A DNA stretch of 64,000 nt, taken from Cinnamomum chago (lineage: Eukaryota > Streptophyta > Magnoliopsida > Laurales > Lauraceae). The translations under genes and the position numbers were made by a program. The first letter of the stretch is position 1, and each line of letters starts with the position of its first letter. This document shows positions 1-12,284 of this stretch, one piece after another. Where the stretch lies: assembly GCA_038049695.1 (NCBI GenBank), contig CP142451.1:71564001-71628000 (forward strand), read 5' to 3'. Below the pieces are notes generated by a model, which saw nothing but the letters and a program-made list of their open reading frames with translations, made no database searches and was not told where the DNA came from.

Positions 1-2235
1 CCACTAATCGTGCCTTATATCTGGTAATTTCATTTAGCTCATTCATTTTTTTTCTTACAAACACCCACTTGTAACATATAGGGTTAACACCTTTTGGGGT
101 TTGTACTATAGGTCTGAACACACCACGTTTGTTGAGAAACTCTAACTCTATTTTGATGGCATTTTCTCATGGTGGCCAATCCTTTCTTTGTCGACATTCA
201 TTTATAGAACGTGGTTCTGTGTCTCAATCATCATCATCATTTTCCTTTGATATTTGTGTAGCTACCGCATATGCAAATACGTCATCGATAATAATCTCAT
301 TTATCTTCCATCTCTCTCTTGAATAATTATAAAGTATAGAGATCTCTTCATTATCCAGTACCGGTGCCTCTTCACGGGCTTCCAAAGTCTCACCATGGAC
401 TTCCATTATTCTAAAGAGAACAGACTTTTCCATAACCTCTTCAGGAGCATTATGTGCCTCTTCGGGAGCAACCTCTTCAGGAGCGTTACGTGCCTCTTCG
501 AGAGGATATGATGATGATTGCTCATTTCTCCTTTTCTGCGGAGTTGAGTCCTTTAAACCTATAGGTCTGCCACGCTTCTGGCATATCACAGATTCTTTTG
601 CTGCCGTATTTTGACTTTGTACTACAGGGACATCAATCCTGGCAGGTGCATTCATAGCTGGCACATGTGACTTCGTCACCTTTGTTGCATCGTTAAATGC
701 AGCAGGTAATCTGTTTGCAATTTCTTGCAAGTGCACAATTCTCTGTACTTCATTCTCACATTGTGAAGTTCGTGAATCCAAATGAGACAGGGTGGAAGTA
801 TTCCATGTTAATTCTCGTCGTTCTTCAGGAACAGGTTGTTCTACAGGAACAATACGTTCTTCAGGAACTATCTTATCTCTCCCTAATGGCGGGAAGATTG
901 TCTGATCGAATTGACAATCGGGAAAACGAGCAATGAAGACATCTCCTGTCATTGGTTCTAGATATCGAATAATCGAAGGAGAGTCATAACCTACATATAT
1001 TTTCAATCTATGTTGTGGTCCTATCTTAGTACGCTTAGGAGGTGGTATTGGGACTTGAACTGCACAACCAAACTTGCGCAAGTGAGAAATATTGGGTTGA
1101 TGTCCTGATCTAAGTTGTGCGGGAGAATATTGATGTAGGCCATGGGCCGAAGTCAAATTAACATTGCTGCATGCAACATAGCATATCCCCAAGTACTAAC
1201 TGGTAATTTGGATTGCATCAGTAGAGTCCTAGAAATAAGTTGGATGCGCTTGATCATGGATTCAGCTAAGCCATTCTAGGTGTGGACTTGGAGGACAGGA
1301 TGTTCGACTATAATTCTTATAGACGAACAAAAATTATCAAAAACATGTGATGTAAATTCTCTTGCATTATTAAGTCTTATAGACTTAATGGGATAATCAG
1401 GGAAATGAGCCCTCAGTTTAATTATTTGAGTTAATAGGTGGGCAAATGCTACATTCCTAGTTGAAAGTAGGCAAACATCCGACCAACGGGTGGAGGCATC
1501 GATCAAAACCATAAAATACTTAAAAGGTCCAGTAGGGGGATTGATGGGTCAACAAATATCATCTTGTATCCTTTGTAGAAAGGATGGGGATTCGGATGCA
1601 ACTTTAGTAAGAGAGGGTCGGGTGATCAATTTCCCTTGTGAACATGGGATATATAAGTACCCACTAGGTATGGTCAATTGATGGTTCTCTAAGGAATGGC
1701 CAAAGGAGTTATCAATGACTTTTCTCAACGAAGTAGCCCCAGAGTGACCTAACCTATCATGCCAAAGTTGTAAAGTCTTAGGATCACTAAGCTTTGGGCT
1801 TGGCTTTAATGTTTTGCTTATAACAGAATGTGATTTAACATTGGAGATTGTCGTGTAATATAACCCTGAGGAGAGTGCACTTAGTTTTTCTAGTATTTGC
1901 TTCTAGCTTCCAATGCTAGTAACGATGCATAAGTATTCCTTGTTACCTTCACTTACAGTCTCAATGTGGTACCTATTCATTCTGATGTCTTTGAAACTAA
2001 TCAAGTTTCTTTAGAAACTTTTTGAGAACAAAACATCTTTAATGAATAGATGGGTACCATTATGTAACATCATATGAGCTCTTCTGGAGCCTTCAATTAT
2101 CTGCATAGGTCCAGCTATGGTGGATACCTTTCGTGGAATGAACATCAATTCTGAGAAAAATCTCTGATTTTTCATAATAGTGTGTGTTGTGGCACTATCT
2201 ACCAAACAGAGATTGTCCTCAGTTCCATGATCCAT
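1..2235 (-). mobile_element. Ty1/copia retrotransposon, pol region, fossil
   Basis: Minus-strand copia polyprotein remains. In element order: a protease-like stretch at 2011-2235 with a DSATTHT active-site context, integrase core remains at 1276-1512 (VLIDASTRWSDV and a following N-rich stretch), and the integrase C-terminal part with the linker to reverse transcriptase at 224-1192. That last stretch includes the typical SHLRKFGCAVQVPI and YVGYDSPSIIRYLEP motifs. The reverse transcriptase side runs off the left edge of the window. The element is broken in several places and looks old. Its upstream side continues to the right and is interrupted by the gypsy element that ends at 15968. Confidence 0.9.
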
Positions 2236-3985
2236 ACCTTAAACAAAAATAATAAAAACATCATAACTATGCAATCATATGATTAAAATAATTTAAAAAA
2301 ACATTCACCATAAATTAGGACATTAATGAAATTTTCTATAAAAAAACAGAAAAGTCTAAAGAAACATGCATCTCAAATGAACTAATAAAAAAAATTTAAG
2401 TTTGTGATTTTCAAAGAATCATGGGTCTTCTAGACCATGTCAGGGGGTGCCCCAAAAAAATTATTAAATGCCTCATTTTTCAGATGTTAGTTATCTTCAT
2501 CCTCAAAGAAGTCACGAGTCTCCAAGTTCCGTGTGTAGATAATCAATAAAGCAAAAGGAAAAGAAAAAAAATGAAATATTAAAATCAGAAGTAATTAAGG
2601 AACGAATTTAAAAGAAATTGGCCAAAGAAAAGTTAGAACATCAGGTTCACAACTTTGAGAATCAAAATTGCTGGTTCCACTACACCAAAAATCGGAAATT
2701 GGAACGGAAAAGCGTTCCTAATCCTTCCGTTCCTAATCCGTTAAAGTGTTCCAATTTCCGTTCCAATTTGGTACCAACCGTTCCTAATCCAAATTGGAAC
2801 GGAAATTGGAACACTTTAACGGATTAGGAACGGAAGGATTAGGAACGCTTTTCCGTTCCAATTTCCGATTTTTGGTGTAGTGTCTGTCAAGACTTCAGGT
2901 TCATAACTTTGAGAATAAGAACTGCTAGTTCTTTCAAGATTTCAGGCTTGATTTAGAACTTCATGTTCATAACTTTGAGATTAGAACTGTATGTTCTGTC
3001 AAATCTTCAGGTAGAACTTATGGTTCTAACAAATGATCAGAACTTCTGGCTCTGTCAAAATTTTAATTTTATGGCCATATAATTTATTTGGATTTAAACC
3101 AAAAACTCCAGGTTTTGATTTATAAATATGAATCCATAGGCTTATATTAGTATTCCAACTTTTAGGACTGCTGGTCCATAGATTGGTGAACTTCAGGTTC
3201 GTTTTTAGAATTTCTGGTCCTATTTTGTGATCCATTCATAATATTGACAAATTAAAACAAAATAATAAAACACACAAGAGGATGAACAGTAACAAAAACA
3301 CTATGAATACTATAAAAAAGCATTATAAACTGATTTCATGCATTAATAAATTGATTTTAATTATGATTTAGATACCACTTACTGTAATCATAGTCCAAAA
3401 AAAATTTCTTACCGTTGAAATTCTCTGGCTGGCCCAATAAGAAAGTGGACTTCTCTTCCACGCATCCCAAGATGAAAGGAAGGAAGAAAAATGATGGACC
3501 CGATTTCCTTCCTTTCCTCTCCCATCTGTCCCCAAGGTCACCGAGAGGGCCGAATGGAAGGAAAAAAGGGGGAGAAAGGCGGGTATCAACATTTTTGTAC
3601 GGGTATGCCAGATTTTATATTCTACTTGGAATTTAGAAATAGTGATCCGGAGATCCACCTTCGCAAGTAGAAAGGAAATCAACCTTTTTTCTAATTTCCT
3701 ATTGCACATATATTTAAGAAAATAGACAAGGTTTTTTGAATGCCGTGAGAGGTGATTTTACCGTAAAAGGCGATTTTGCCGTAAAAGGAGATTTACAAAT
3801 CTTATCAATTTGAAAGACAAGAATTGTGAGTTTTTTTTTCTCTTAAAGAAAATGCAAAATACAACAGAAAAGTAAGAAAGAGAATCTGACTTCTCAGGGG
3901 ATTGAAGGGACCCGTTCAAATCGACGGTCGCAAGTCATGTATGGACTTCGCCATCGTCCTTCATATGAGAATGATGGGCTTTGAA
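2236..3985 (-). mobile_element. Upstream (gag/leader) side of the same copia element, degenerate
   Basis: AT-rich sequence continuing from the copia protease. No gag motif is readable. The stretch 2883-3230 repeats a short phrase of the type 'acttcaggttcataacttt' several times. The part 3390-3985 resembles 60250-60720, where it again lies beside copia pol remains, so I assign it to the leader/LTR side of this copia family. A palindromic MITE (2678-2882) is inserted here. Confidence 0.5.
2678..2882. mobile_element. Near-perfect palindromic MITE with CACTA-type ends
   Basis: A 205-bp element with two arms of about 94 bp that read as exact reverse complements around a short central spacer near 2772-2788. 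The ends read CACTACACCAAAAATCGG on the left and the complement on the right. The arms are full of GGAACGGA/TTCCGTTCC iterons. The flanks (..ggttc and tctgtc..) match the local repeated phrase 'ggttctgtc' and imply a 2-3 bp duplication, which fits CACTA-like MITEs. No coding capacity. Exact arm pairing suggests a young insertion. Its transcript would fold into one long hairpin. Confidence 0.8.
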
Positions 3986-4389
3986 GGCTTTAAAGCTCCA
4001 TGATGGGAGGAGTTACAAGTTTTTATTTCTTGATTTTGTAACTCATTTTTCCTTGAATCTGATTGGCTGATGGAGAATGATGGGCTTTTAATCACCTTTA
4101 ATCTCCATGATGAGAGGAGTTTCATAGCTTTAATGCCATGATGGCTATGACTTGTAACTCCCATTCTCTTGAATCTGATTGGGCCGTCCAAAATAATGAG
4201 TTAATGACCGCATTTAGTTGGGTCAATTAACAACATTAAGTGGTCGCCGGGGATTTGAAGAGTCGCGGGTCGTCCCGCGTCTTTTGGAATTCTTCTTGCT
4301 ATGATCGACGATGGATCTTCATGTTGATCGATATCGGATGACCATGCAACTTCAGACATAGATTGCTAATAGCGGGCCGGTACCATTTG

Positions 4390-5785
4390 TCTTGTTGATT
4401 TCTTTATCGGTCGGATAGAAAGTGTACTTTCTTGGTCGGCCGGTTGTCAATCTCGGAGTGATCAATGGTGATCCATGCTTTTAAAAGCGGATCCTTGATG
4501 TTGACGAAGATCAGTCGTTTCCGAGCATCAAAAATCAGATTTTCAAGAAATCACTGGGGTTCCCGAAGCGCGAAAATGATCGGAAAACGGGCCTTCCGGC
4601 GGAAATCCGGGTCACCGGCTACCATGGGGGAATTGCTTTCCCTTTGGTCGTCGTTTCGTCGGCCGTTTTTCGAGCTTTTTATTTCTTTTTTACTCCTATA
4701 TTTTTCTTGGCATTTTCCTCATTTTTTGGCTTGATTCTCCTGAAGAAAACCCAACGAGAAGTCGTGCAAAACCGGGGCACAAAGTTTCCTATTTTTGGAA
4801 AAGCCGAAGATCTTGCCGCATAAAATTGCTGATTTTTTATCAAGAGTCGAAATTCGGTCAAACGATGTTGGAATGACCTAAAATTTGAGGTGAAGCCTCC
4901 TGAGCAATAGATAGGACCAGCCACGGGCTTTTGTTTGAGTTTTGAAGCCGTTTGGGGTCCCGCCGCTGCTAGGCTTGATTTGGTAGCGAGGAAGACGTCG
5001 CGCTTTGATGTGCGGTCAACTGATGTCCGATTGACTTGAAATTTGACATTGAGCCTATTAGAGTCATTTTGAGATGATCCATTAGCTCCGATTTGGATGT
5101 CATGGTCCCGAGGTGTTCCGCCGCCGGTCGCCTTGATTTTCTTTCGGAGCGTCAAAGTCGGGTCAAACGTTGTCGGAATGACCTGAAATTTGATGTGCAG
5201 CCCTTTTGAAGAATGTTGAAGCCGCCCATGTGCTCTGTTTGATGAGTAATGGTCCCAGTGGTTCTCGCCGCCGAGGGGCTTGATTTTCTTTTGGAGCGTC
5301 AAAGTCGGGTCAAACGTTGCCGGAATGACCTGAAATTTGATGTGGAGCCTTTTGGAGGTATTTTGAGACCATCCGTAGGCCCAGATCGAGATTTTGATGT
5401 CTTCAACGCCACCGCCGCCAGGAGCGCCTGTTTGGCTGCCGGAGGAGTGAAGTTAGGCCAAATGATGTCAAAATAGCCTGAAACTTGATGTAGAGCCTCC
5501 TGGTGGCATCTTGGGGCCAGCTGTGTACTTTGTTTTGTGTGTCAAGGTCTCTGGCTTCACCTCCGCCGGGAGCACCTGCTCAGCTATTGGAGGAGTGAAG
5601 TTGGGTTAAATGATGTCGAAATGGCCCGAAAACTTCATATGAACTCCTCTTTTGGCTATCTTGAAGGATCTTGCAGTTTTTGTTTGATTCTGACAAGATC
5701 TTATGCTTGAAGTAGCATTGCCCGTTTGTAGTAGGATGCGGCTTCTTGATGTTGAAGAGGCAAAGTGACATTTTTGGTGTCAACA
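4390..5785 (-). repeat. 3' LTR of the gypsy element
   Basis: Direct repeat of 14543-15968. Both copies begin (plus strand) with ATCGGTCGGA and end with GGTGTCAACA, so on the element strand the LTR begins TGTTGACACC. The outer (left) end is not defined. Sequence from about 3990 to 4390, with a repeated 'ctccatgatg.gaggagtt' phrase, may also belong to it. The LTR holds the 147-bp tandem units listed separately. Confidence 0.85.
4857..5750. repeat. Tandem ~147-bp repeat array inside the gypsy LTR
   Basis: Six degenerate units share a core of the form GTCAAA.G.TG.CGGAATGACC followed by TGAAATTTGA and GAGCCT. Core starts lie at 4857, 5015, 5162, 5309, 5457 and 5605, giving spacings of 158, 147, 147, 148 and 148 bp. 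The same array occurs in the other LTR (about 15034-15930). The array creates chance open frames such as the minus-strand one at 4679-5302, which I do not treat as a gene. Confidence 0.8.
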
Positions 5786-5800
5786 AATGCCCCCTCGAGG
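5786..5800 (-). promoter_or_regulatory. Polypurine tract of the gypsy element
   Basis: On the minus strand this reads CTCGAGGGGGCATT directly before the LTR start TGTTGACACC. That is the expected form and place for a plus-strand primer of an LTR element. It fixes both the LTR edge and the minus orientation. Confidence 0.75.
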
Positions 5801-5959
5801 TACAGCGACGAGTAGCTTTTGGAGTCGATTTGCCTCGAAGAGAAACTTGAAGGAGAGCTTTTGACTTAACCAAGAATCTTTAAGCATTTTTTTTTAATAG
5901 CCTTTTGAGTTTCCAAGGGAATTTTTTGGTAGTGTTGATCACGTACCATCTCAAGGCAA

Positions 5960-6260
5960 AGTTTTGAAAATGACATGAGGGAGTTGGATTTGGGTTTTGG
6001 ATTTTGGGTTTTCCTTTTGACCTTGTGAACCTGAGGGCTGTATGTGGCGCATCAGGCGATCAAGAAGGATTTTTGGTTTTTGACCTTGTGACCTAACGAG
6101 CTGTATGTGGCAGGTTAGGGGGTCGGGGTTTGATTTTTGGATTTTGACCTTGTGACACATAAAGCTGTATGTGGCAAATTGGGGGGGTCAGATTTGGTTT
6201 TGACCTTGTGACCTAACAGGTTGTATGTGGCAAGCTAGGGGGTCAGGTTTGGATTTTGTG
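5960..6260. repeat. Tandem repeat, ~56-65 bp units
   Basis: Four consecutive units each start TTTTGACCTTGTGA and contain GCTGTATGTGGC (near 6016, 6079, 6144 and 6200). They lie between the gypsy LTR and the promoter of the antisense gene. Noncoding. Confidence 0.75.
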
Positions 6261-6559
6261 AAATATCAATTTCAAGATTTTGGCTCAATTTGGTATATGA
6301 GGTGGGATGGAATGAAATTTTGGAAGCTCATCAGGCTTAGATTTTTTTGTGTGGTCCAATCAACTCAAAAAAGGCATGGAACCACTTTGTATGCTCTTGG
6401 TAAGAGGAGTTTTTTTTTAAAGGAAGCCCTTTTTAGTGCCTAGGTGGTCAAACCTGACTCATGTGGGCTAGCCCATGTGACCTTAAGCTTTTAAAGATGA
6501 CTTAGATCTCACATGGTGTCATTTTGTAAAGAATATCTAAAAATATCTCTTTTGGATAG

Positions 6560-6750
6560 ATAATATCTAAAAATATTCTTACTTGGAGAGAATCTCTCAA
6601 GTTTCCTTTCTTTTGGGAGAGATTTCCTCAAAGTATCTCTCTTTGGGAGAGAATATTTCTCATTCCTTTTCTTTTTGGAGAAAATTTCTGAAAGAATTTT
6701 CTCTTTGGGAGAGAATATCTCAAATCTCCTTTCTTTTGGGAAGGTTGCTA
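6560..6750. repeat. Tandem repeat, ~70 bp units upstream of the antisense promoter
   Basis: Repeated phrase CTTTCTTTTGGGAGAGA...TCTCTTTGGGAGAGAATAT, roughly three units, ending just before the TATA-like motif at 6809. Degenerate and noncoding. Confidence 0.65.
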
Positions 6751-6808
6751 ATTTTTAGCACTTACCTCCTTTCTTTTCTCCTTGTTTCCTCTTTTGGTTT
6801 GCTCTCTT

Positions 6809-6817
6809 CTATAAAAG
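6809..6817 (+). promoter_or_regulatory. TATA box of the antisense passenger gene
   Basis: CTATAAAAG followed by a CT-rich stretch (6830-6940) and an ATG at 6943 in a short first exon. Position and context fit a plant RNA polymerase II core promoter that fires opposite to the gypsy transcript. Inferred; no expression data. Confidence 0.55.
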
Positions 6818-6942
6818 CAAGAGGAGATTAGATCTTTGCTTCTTTGCTTTCTTTCTTTGCAAGGGTCTTTAAGAGTTCTCCAAGATCAAGAATTCTTCTT
6901 CTTCTTCAAAGATCTTCAAGCTTTTCTTCTTCTTCTCCATCA

Positions 6943-9900
6943 ATGGCTTCAAGTAAGTTTTCTTCCTCCTCAAGAAATTCTATGTAAATGTAGAATTCTT
7001 TTTCTTTTCTTTTCTTTTTTTTTCTTTTTTCTTTCTTTTTATTTTTCTCCACATGTTTTCTTTTTCACTTTTTCTTTTCTTTTTTTTCACGTACTGCCTC
7101 ACTTTTTTTTGCATTTTTTTTTGCACGTTTTTTTTTCTTTTTTTTTTCTTGACTGTACAGACAGGTCCGTATGGACCTGGTCATACCGCCACGTGGTAGT
7201 GGACCACGGCCTACTGGCCATTTTTTTTTTTGAAGAAATTTCTCTCTCTCTCTCTCTTTTCTTGCTTATCTTTTTTTGCTCACCAAGATAATGAGGTTAA
7301 TGCACCATGGGGTTTATGCATTCCAAGATATTTTTTTTTTTATACATCAAGATAGAAGGCTAGAATCTCTAGGTCATGTCAACATGAATTTTGACTTTGA
7401 CAAAGTTTGATTGGTTTTGACCAAGTTGGGTTGGAATTGATCAAACTTTGGTTAAAGTTTTCCTAGCATCTAATGCATGATGATTTTTTATGCATGCTTT
7501 TTAGTAAATTGATTGGGAGCATGATGATGCATACCTGGAAATCTTTTGCAAGTTTTGGGATTTCGAGCTCGCAGCGATGGTGAGCCATTTCCTGATCTTG
7601 CTGGATTTTGAGGAGCTTCGCAATTTTTGAAGTTTGGAACTCGTAGCAATGTTGAGCCCTTCTTCAAGCTCACAGAGATTTGATGAGATTGGTTTGATCT
7701 CACGGCAATGTTTGAGTTCAAACCTTCTTTGAGGATGCTTCATTGAGCTTGCAGCGGTGTTGAGCTCATCTTCAAGCTTCCTATCTTCTTCGGGATGTTT
7801 CCCTTCTCTTCGGAATTGTCTCGGAATCATGCCAAAATTTCGCTAGAATTTCTTTCTTTTAGCAAAATTTTGTCACTTTGATGATTGATTTATCCTTTTT
7901 CATCCTTTGCAGGTAGTTCCTCCAAAACGAACAAGGGCAAAGAGCCTATTACTGATGCACCTCGTCGGTCTACTAAGCCTCCTAATGTGGTCGTACAGCA
8001 GGCCTAAGAGAAGGTCCAGTTTGTGGAGAGAAACTTGGAAGAGTGTGACTCCCTCAACCGCGATGAGATGAGACAGCGATTGATCGCTCTCAAGGATGAT
8101 GAGTTCTACATAATTGTGGTAAGCAACCGTCCTTGGGTCATGGACGATCAGAGTATTGTGCCCAAGCCTACCTTCTTTTTTGGCGATGCAGTCCCTGACG
8201 ACTTGACATATAAAAGAAGGTGTTTTCAGTTCTCTTACACAGCTGATGGTGAGGAGAGAACTATTTCTACCCAGTCGACTATTGATCGGACTGTCTTGAT
8301 CATGAGTCTTTCTCCCACGTGTCCCAAGAGGGAGGATCCTCAAAGCTAGGTGAAGAGGACCAATGTGATAAAGACTGGGGTTTTTGTTGGCGGCCCTTCC
8401 GGATATGCGGAGAAGTCGCATGTCCATATGGACATGTTGATACCCTCCAGTGGCTACCAAGGTTTTGACCATCCGTCAATCAATTTGAGACCGGTTGGCC
8501 TTGGCATTTTTCGGGGTGACGGCAGCAGTTGGGTGAAGCCTTTTCGACTTCCTGAACGTTTCAGTGCTGATTCGAGCTGGGAATCATGGACCGATCACAC
8601 CCTGCAGGTTGGTGGAGCCATTTTGAAGGAGGCCAGGATCTTTGATGCGGTTCGCACTTTTCGGAAGACCGTGGTTTTCTCTGATGAGGCCTTCATGGCC
8701 ATGCTAGAGTCATTCCTTCCACAAACCAACACCTTCATTGTGACGAATGGTGAGATTGGTTTTACTTTGAAGGAATTGAGCGTCATCACCGGGCTGCCTA
8801 TCCTTGGTAAACTCTATGAGGATTTTATGCCTATCAACAGCGTTCTTGAGGAGCAGTCTGAGGAGTTCAGGCTCCTATACTTTCAGCTCGTTGCCTTCTA
8901 TGATTTTTTGAAGGAGAAGGAGGGCTCGAAAGTCCGGTGTAGCAGTTGGAAGAATTGTAGCTCCTACTTCTTTGATGGCGAAGAGTCTTCTGATGGTATG
9001 GCCCAACATGCTAGGGCCAAGAACCCAGGTTTGAAGAAGATTTCCGTCATGCAAGATGACTTAAAGAAGTTCTTCGGGAGTACAGACGCCATTTATCCTG
9101 ACATTGCACTGCGGAGAGATCTCGCTGCTTACCTCACTTATTGGTTGGGTGAGGCTGTTTTTGCTGGAAGAGATGGAACACACATCAGGTCGCACTGTAT
9201 TTTTCCGGCTTGTTAGATGGCGTTCGGAGAGCGGTTGGCTTTGGTGCCAACTCTTTACTCCTACTTGTGTACCGAACTGGAGACTGCTACTTTCTTGGTT
9301 CGGCTGGGGCTTCCTATGAACAAGGTATTTTCAGCCCATATTTTCTATTCATGGTATGTTTACCACTGTCCCGGCTTCCACTGCTTAGGAGTTGCACAAG
9401 ATGATGACCCTTTCATGATTCGGTTGGCTAGAGGGACAGCCGTTTCCGAATCTCTTTTGTTTGCCCGTTTGAGGATCCGACGGTTCAGGGATGTCGAGAT
9501 TGGGTAATCTTCAGTGAAGTTTTCTCCAGGTTTGCGGAAGAAGGCTTTTGATTTTGGAGCCTCCCGTGATTCCACCAGGGCGGGGTCGGGAAGACATTGC
9601 TCCTTAACCAATGCAGAAAAGGGGTGGTTTTTTAACATGTGTTAATACGATGGTGTACCAAAGACATCTTTTTGTTGATATCCAGCCATATGTTCCCTCG
9701 CGTTTCGCGCTGCAGTTAGGCTTCTCTCAAAGCGTTGTTGGAGCGCCTTCGAGCATGGTGAAGCGCTTTGGAGGTTTGCAGGATGGGAGGAATGGATGGG
9801 CCTTTTACAGTGCAGAGGACACCTCTGCCATGATTTCCTATCCTGAGTTGCCCAATTTCCGGACTGCTGGCTTCACGAAATGGTTTGTGGAAAGCTTTTC

Positions 9901-11740
9901 AGTGTACCGGGGGCTTTCCAAGAAGGAGCTTGATGTCAAGCAATCTTTTGGGAAAAGTCTTGGCAGGCAGATCATATGGAGTCCAGCGAGAGGAAGTTCT
10001 AGCTTTCCTTTCCAGAGAGGAACACAAGATCGGCTTTCTCAATGAGCAGGATATCATCAGATCAAGAGCTGTAAAAGAGATACCTAATGAAGTCTTGGAA
10101 CAGCTAGAAGAGGAGGAAGCCGAGATCGATGCTTGGATACAAGCGGAACTAACGAAGGCTTCCATGGAGTCCATTGGGAAGAGCAGACCATCCCGTGAGG
10201 AATCAAGCGGAGATCCTGACTTTGACAATGGGGCGGGTACTTCAAGTAAACTAACCCATAGAAGCAAGAGGAAGAGAGGGCAGTGCCGTTATAAGAGACG
10301 ACACGATGACTCTCCTGATTTAGAAGTCCCTCTCACCACGGCTGAAGAGATGTCAGGGGATGTTGATGAGCCTCCGGAAAAGAGGAGCCGAGAGGAAGAA
10401 ACTGTTGATGAAGGTATGATTCCTTTTCTTTCCATTTCCATTTCTTTCTTTGAGATTTTCTTGTTTTGATTTGCCTTCTCTCCCTTTTTCAGTGGAAGAT
10501 GAGGACTTGACGATGCCTGAGGTTCCAGCCAATGAGGCAGTGACGGATCCGGCTACAGCATCCGAAGAAGAACCGAGGGATCCTGGAGTGATTCCAGAAT
10601 CTTCACCTGGTATGACTTCTTTGTGTTTTCCTTTCTTGTTTGTGCTATCATATGCTAACATGTTGTTTCTTTTCTTGTCAGCTGACTTGCCATAGGATTC
10701 TGACGATTTCAAGCCATCCATGGATGCGTCCTTTGACGACGCTTCTGATGAATTCATGGATGCAAAAAGTATTCCACCGATCGTCGAAAAAGGTATTTGT
10801 AGCAATAACTCTGATGATAATGATTTTTTCAACATGATCATATTCATACCTCTTTTTTTTGTTTTGTTTTGCTGGCAGATTGTGAGGTAGCGGAAGAAGT
10901 TCCTCCGTCTTTCTAAGTACCAGAGCAGGGATGCCTGCAGTTGAACCAGAAGTAGGGACTTCTTCTTCCAGTTTCAATGTGGCAGAGATGAAATCGTCTG
11001 AGGAGATTCCTTCGCCAGTGTCTCCGGTTAGAAAGAGCTTAATGATCACTCCTCCAGCAGGACATGACACGGCAGTCGACGAATGGAGAGGGGCGAGCCT
11101 TCATCTGGACCATCTCTTGAGTATGCGAAGAAAGTGTTGAAGAGCGTTTTGAGCTCATGGGTCGAAACTCTTTCTTCTGGCCATTTAGAAGCCGGCTTTG
11201 GCATGGTTAAGCATGTACAGGACATCCGTGCTGATAGCGAAGAAGTCGGTCAAGACATTGCAGGTGCGAAGGCTTTTGTTGATGAAGTCATAGCTTAAGG
11301 GAGCAAGTGGAATGAAACCAAAAGCTTCCCAAGTGGTGACTTCTTCAATGAGATGTTTTTGAAGTGAGGTCAAGTCTGAGCTAGACGAGATCTCTCGGAC
11401 TTGGAAGCAATTTGTTCGGGAGAGGAACGTTTCCGAGTTGGCTGTCATTGCGCTGACAGAAGATCTGCGCCGTGTTGATAGAGAAGTCGTTGAGACCAGG
11501 CACGTCTTGAGCTATTGGAGGAACAAGCTGCTGCAAAATGGACTGCCATTATGGAAGATCGTGCCAGAGAAGGAACTCTGATTCGCCAAGTCGAGGAGGC
11601 TGAGAGTAATCTCCGGAGGAAGACTCAAGAGTACGAGCAATGGCAGATTCTTTGGGAAGAGCTTCCCCGTGCTGCAGATGGATCGCGGTGTTCTGCTGCA
11701 TTTTATGGGAAGATTTTGAAGAAGCGTGGCCTGTAAGTTT
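6943..11740 (+). pseudogene. Plant mobile domain (PMD) gene carried antisense in the gypsy element, broken
   Basis: A spliced gene layout opposite to the element's own pol. A short first exon at 6943-6952 is followed by a 960-bp intron (6953-7912, GTAAGT...TTTGCAG). The coding blocks follow from 7913, with small GT/AG introns at about 10414-10492, 10610-10681 and 10793-10878. The block 8350-9500 resembles the plant mobile domain (aminotransferase-like family), with the phrase FTLKELSVITGLPILG and a C-terminal YLTYWLGEAVF-like stretch. The 9885-10400 block is acidic and low-complexity, with Lys/Arg runs (KRKRGQ) that could be nuclear signals. The 11500-11730 block looks coiled-coil. PMD proteins occur both as host silencing-related proteins (MAIN family) and inside transposons. 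The copy is part of a fossil element and has a handful of breaks. Its function in the element is unknown. Confidence 0.7.
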
Positions 11741-11929
11741 TAGAGGCTAAGGTCAAGAGTCTGCTTGAGGAGTTGAGTCTTTAGTTGAAGACCATGTGAG
11801 ATTGAGCTCCTGATTCTTATAACAAACCCCTTTTTTTGTACCCGTGTATGCACACATATTTTTTGGTACTCTTTCTCTTGTAGTGCTTATGGACATTTTT
11901 AAGATGGTATGGAAGCCAAGATTTTTTGT

Positions 11930-12255
11930 TTGTGGCATTGATAGCCGGGATTTGTTTTTGGCATGGAAGCCGAAATTTGTTTTTGGCATGGAAGCCGAAA
12001 TTTTGTTTGTTGGCGTGAAAGCCAAGTTTTGTGGCATTTATAGCCGATTTTGTGATGGCATGAAAGCCGATTTTTGTGGCGTTTATAGCCGAGTTTTTTG
12101 AAAACCGAGTTTTGTTTTGTTGGCGTGAAAGCCAGGTTTTGAATTGGCATGAGAGCCAAGTTTTGTGGCATTTATAGCCAATTTTGTGGCGTTGATAGCC
12201 GATTTTTGGCATGAGAGCTGGGTTTTTGACATTTACAGCCAATTTTGGCATGAGA
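11930..12255. repeat. Short tandem repeat array (~21-23 bp units)
   Basis: More than a dozen degenerate units alternate 'ggcatgaaagccgattttgt' and 'ggcatttatagccgattttgt'. They lie in the gypsy element between pol and the antisense gene. This is the position where Tat/Ogre elements are known to carry variable tandem repeats. Not a CRISPR array: there are no constant repeats with unique spacers. Confidence 0.75.
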
Positions 12256-12284
12256 GTCGGGTTCTGGTTTTCAAAAATGCAAGT

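Noticed and set aside
4679-5302. 207-codon minus-strand open frame
   Set aside because: Produced by the ~147-bp tandem repeats of the gypsy LTR; no protein motif.
6836-7291. Poly-Phe-rich 151-codon frame
   Set aside because: T-rich leader and intron of the antisense gene; low complexity.
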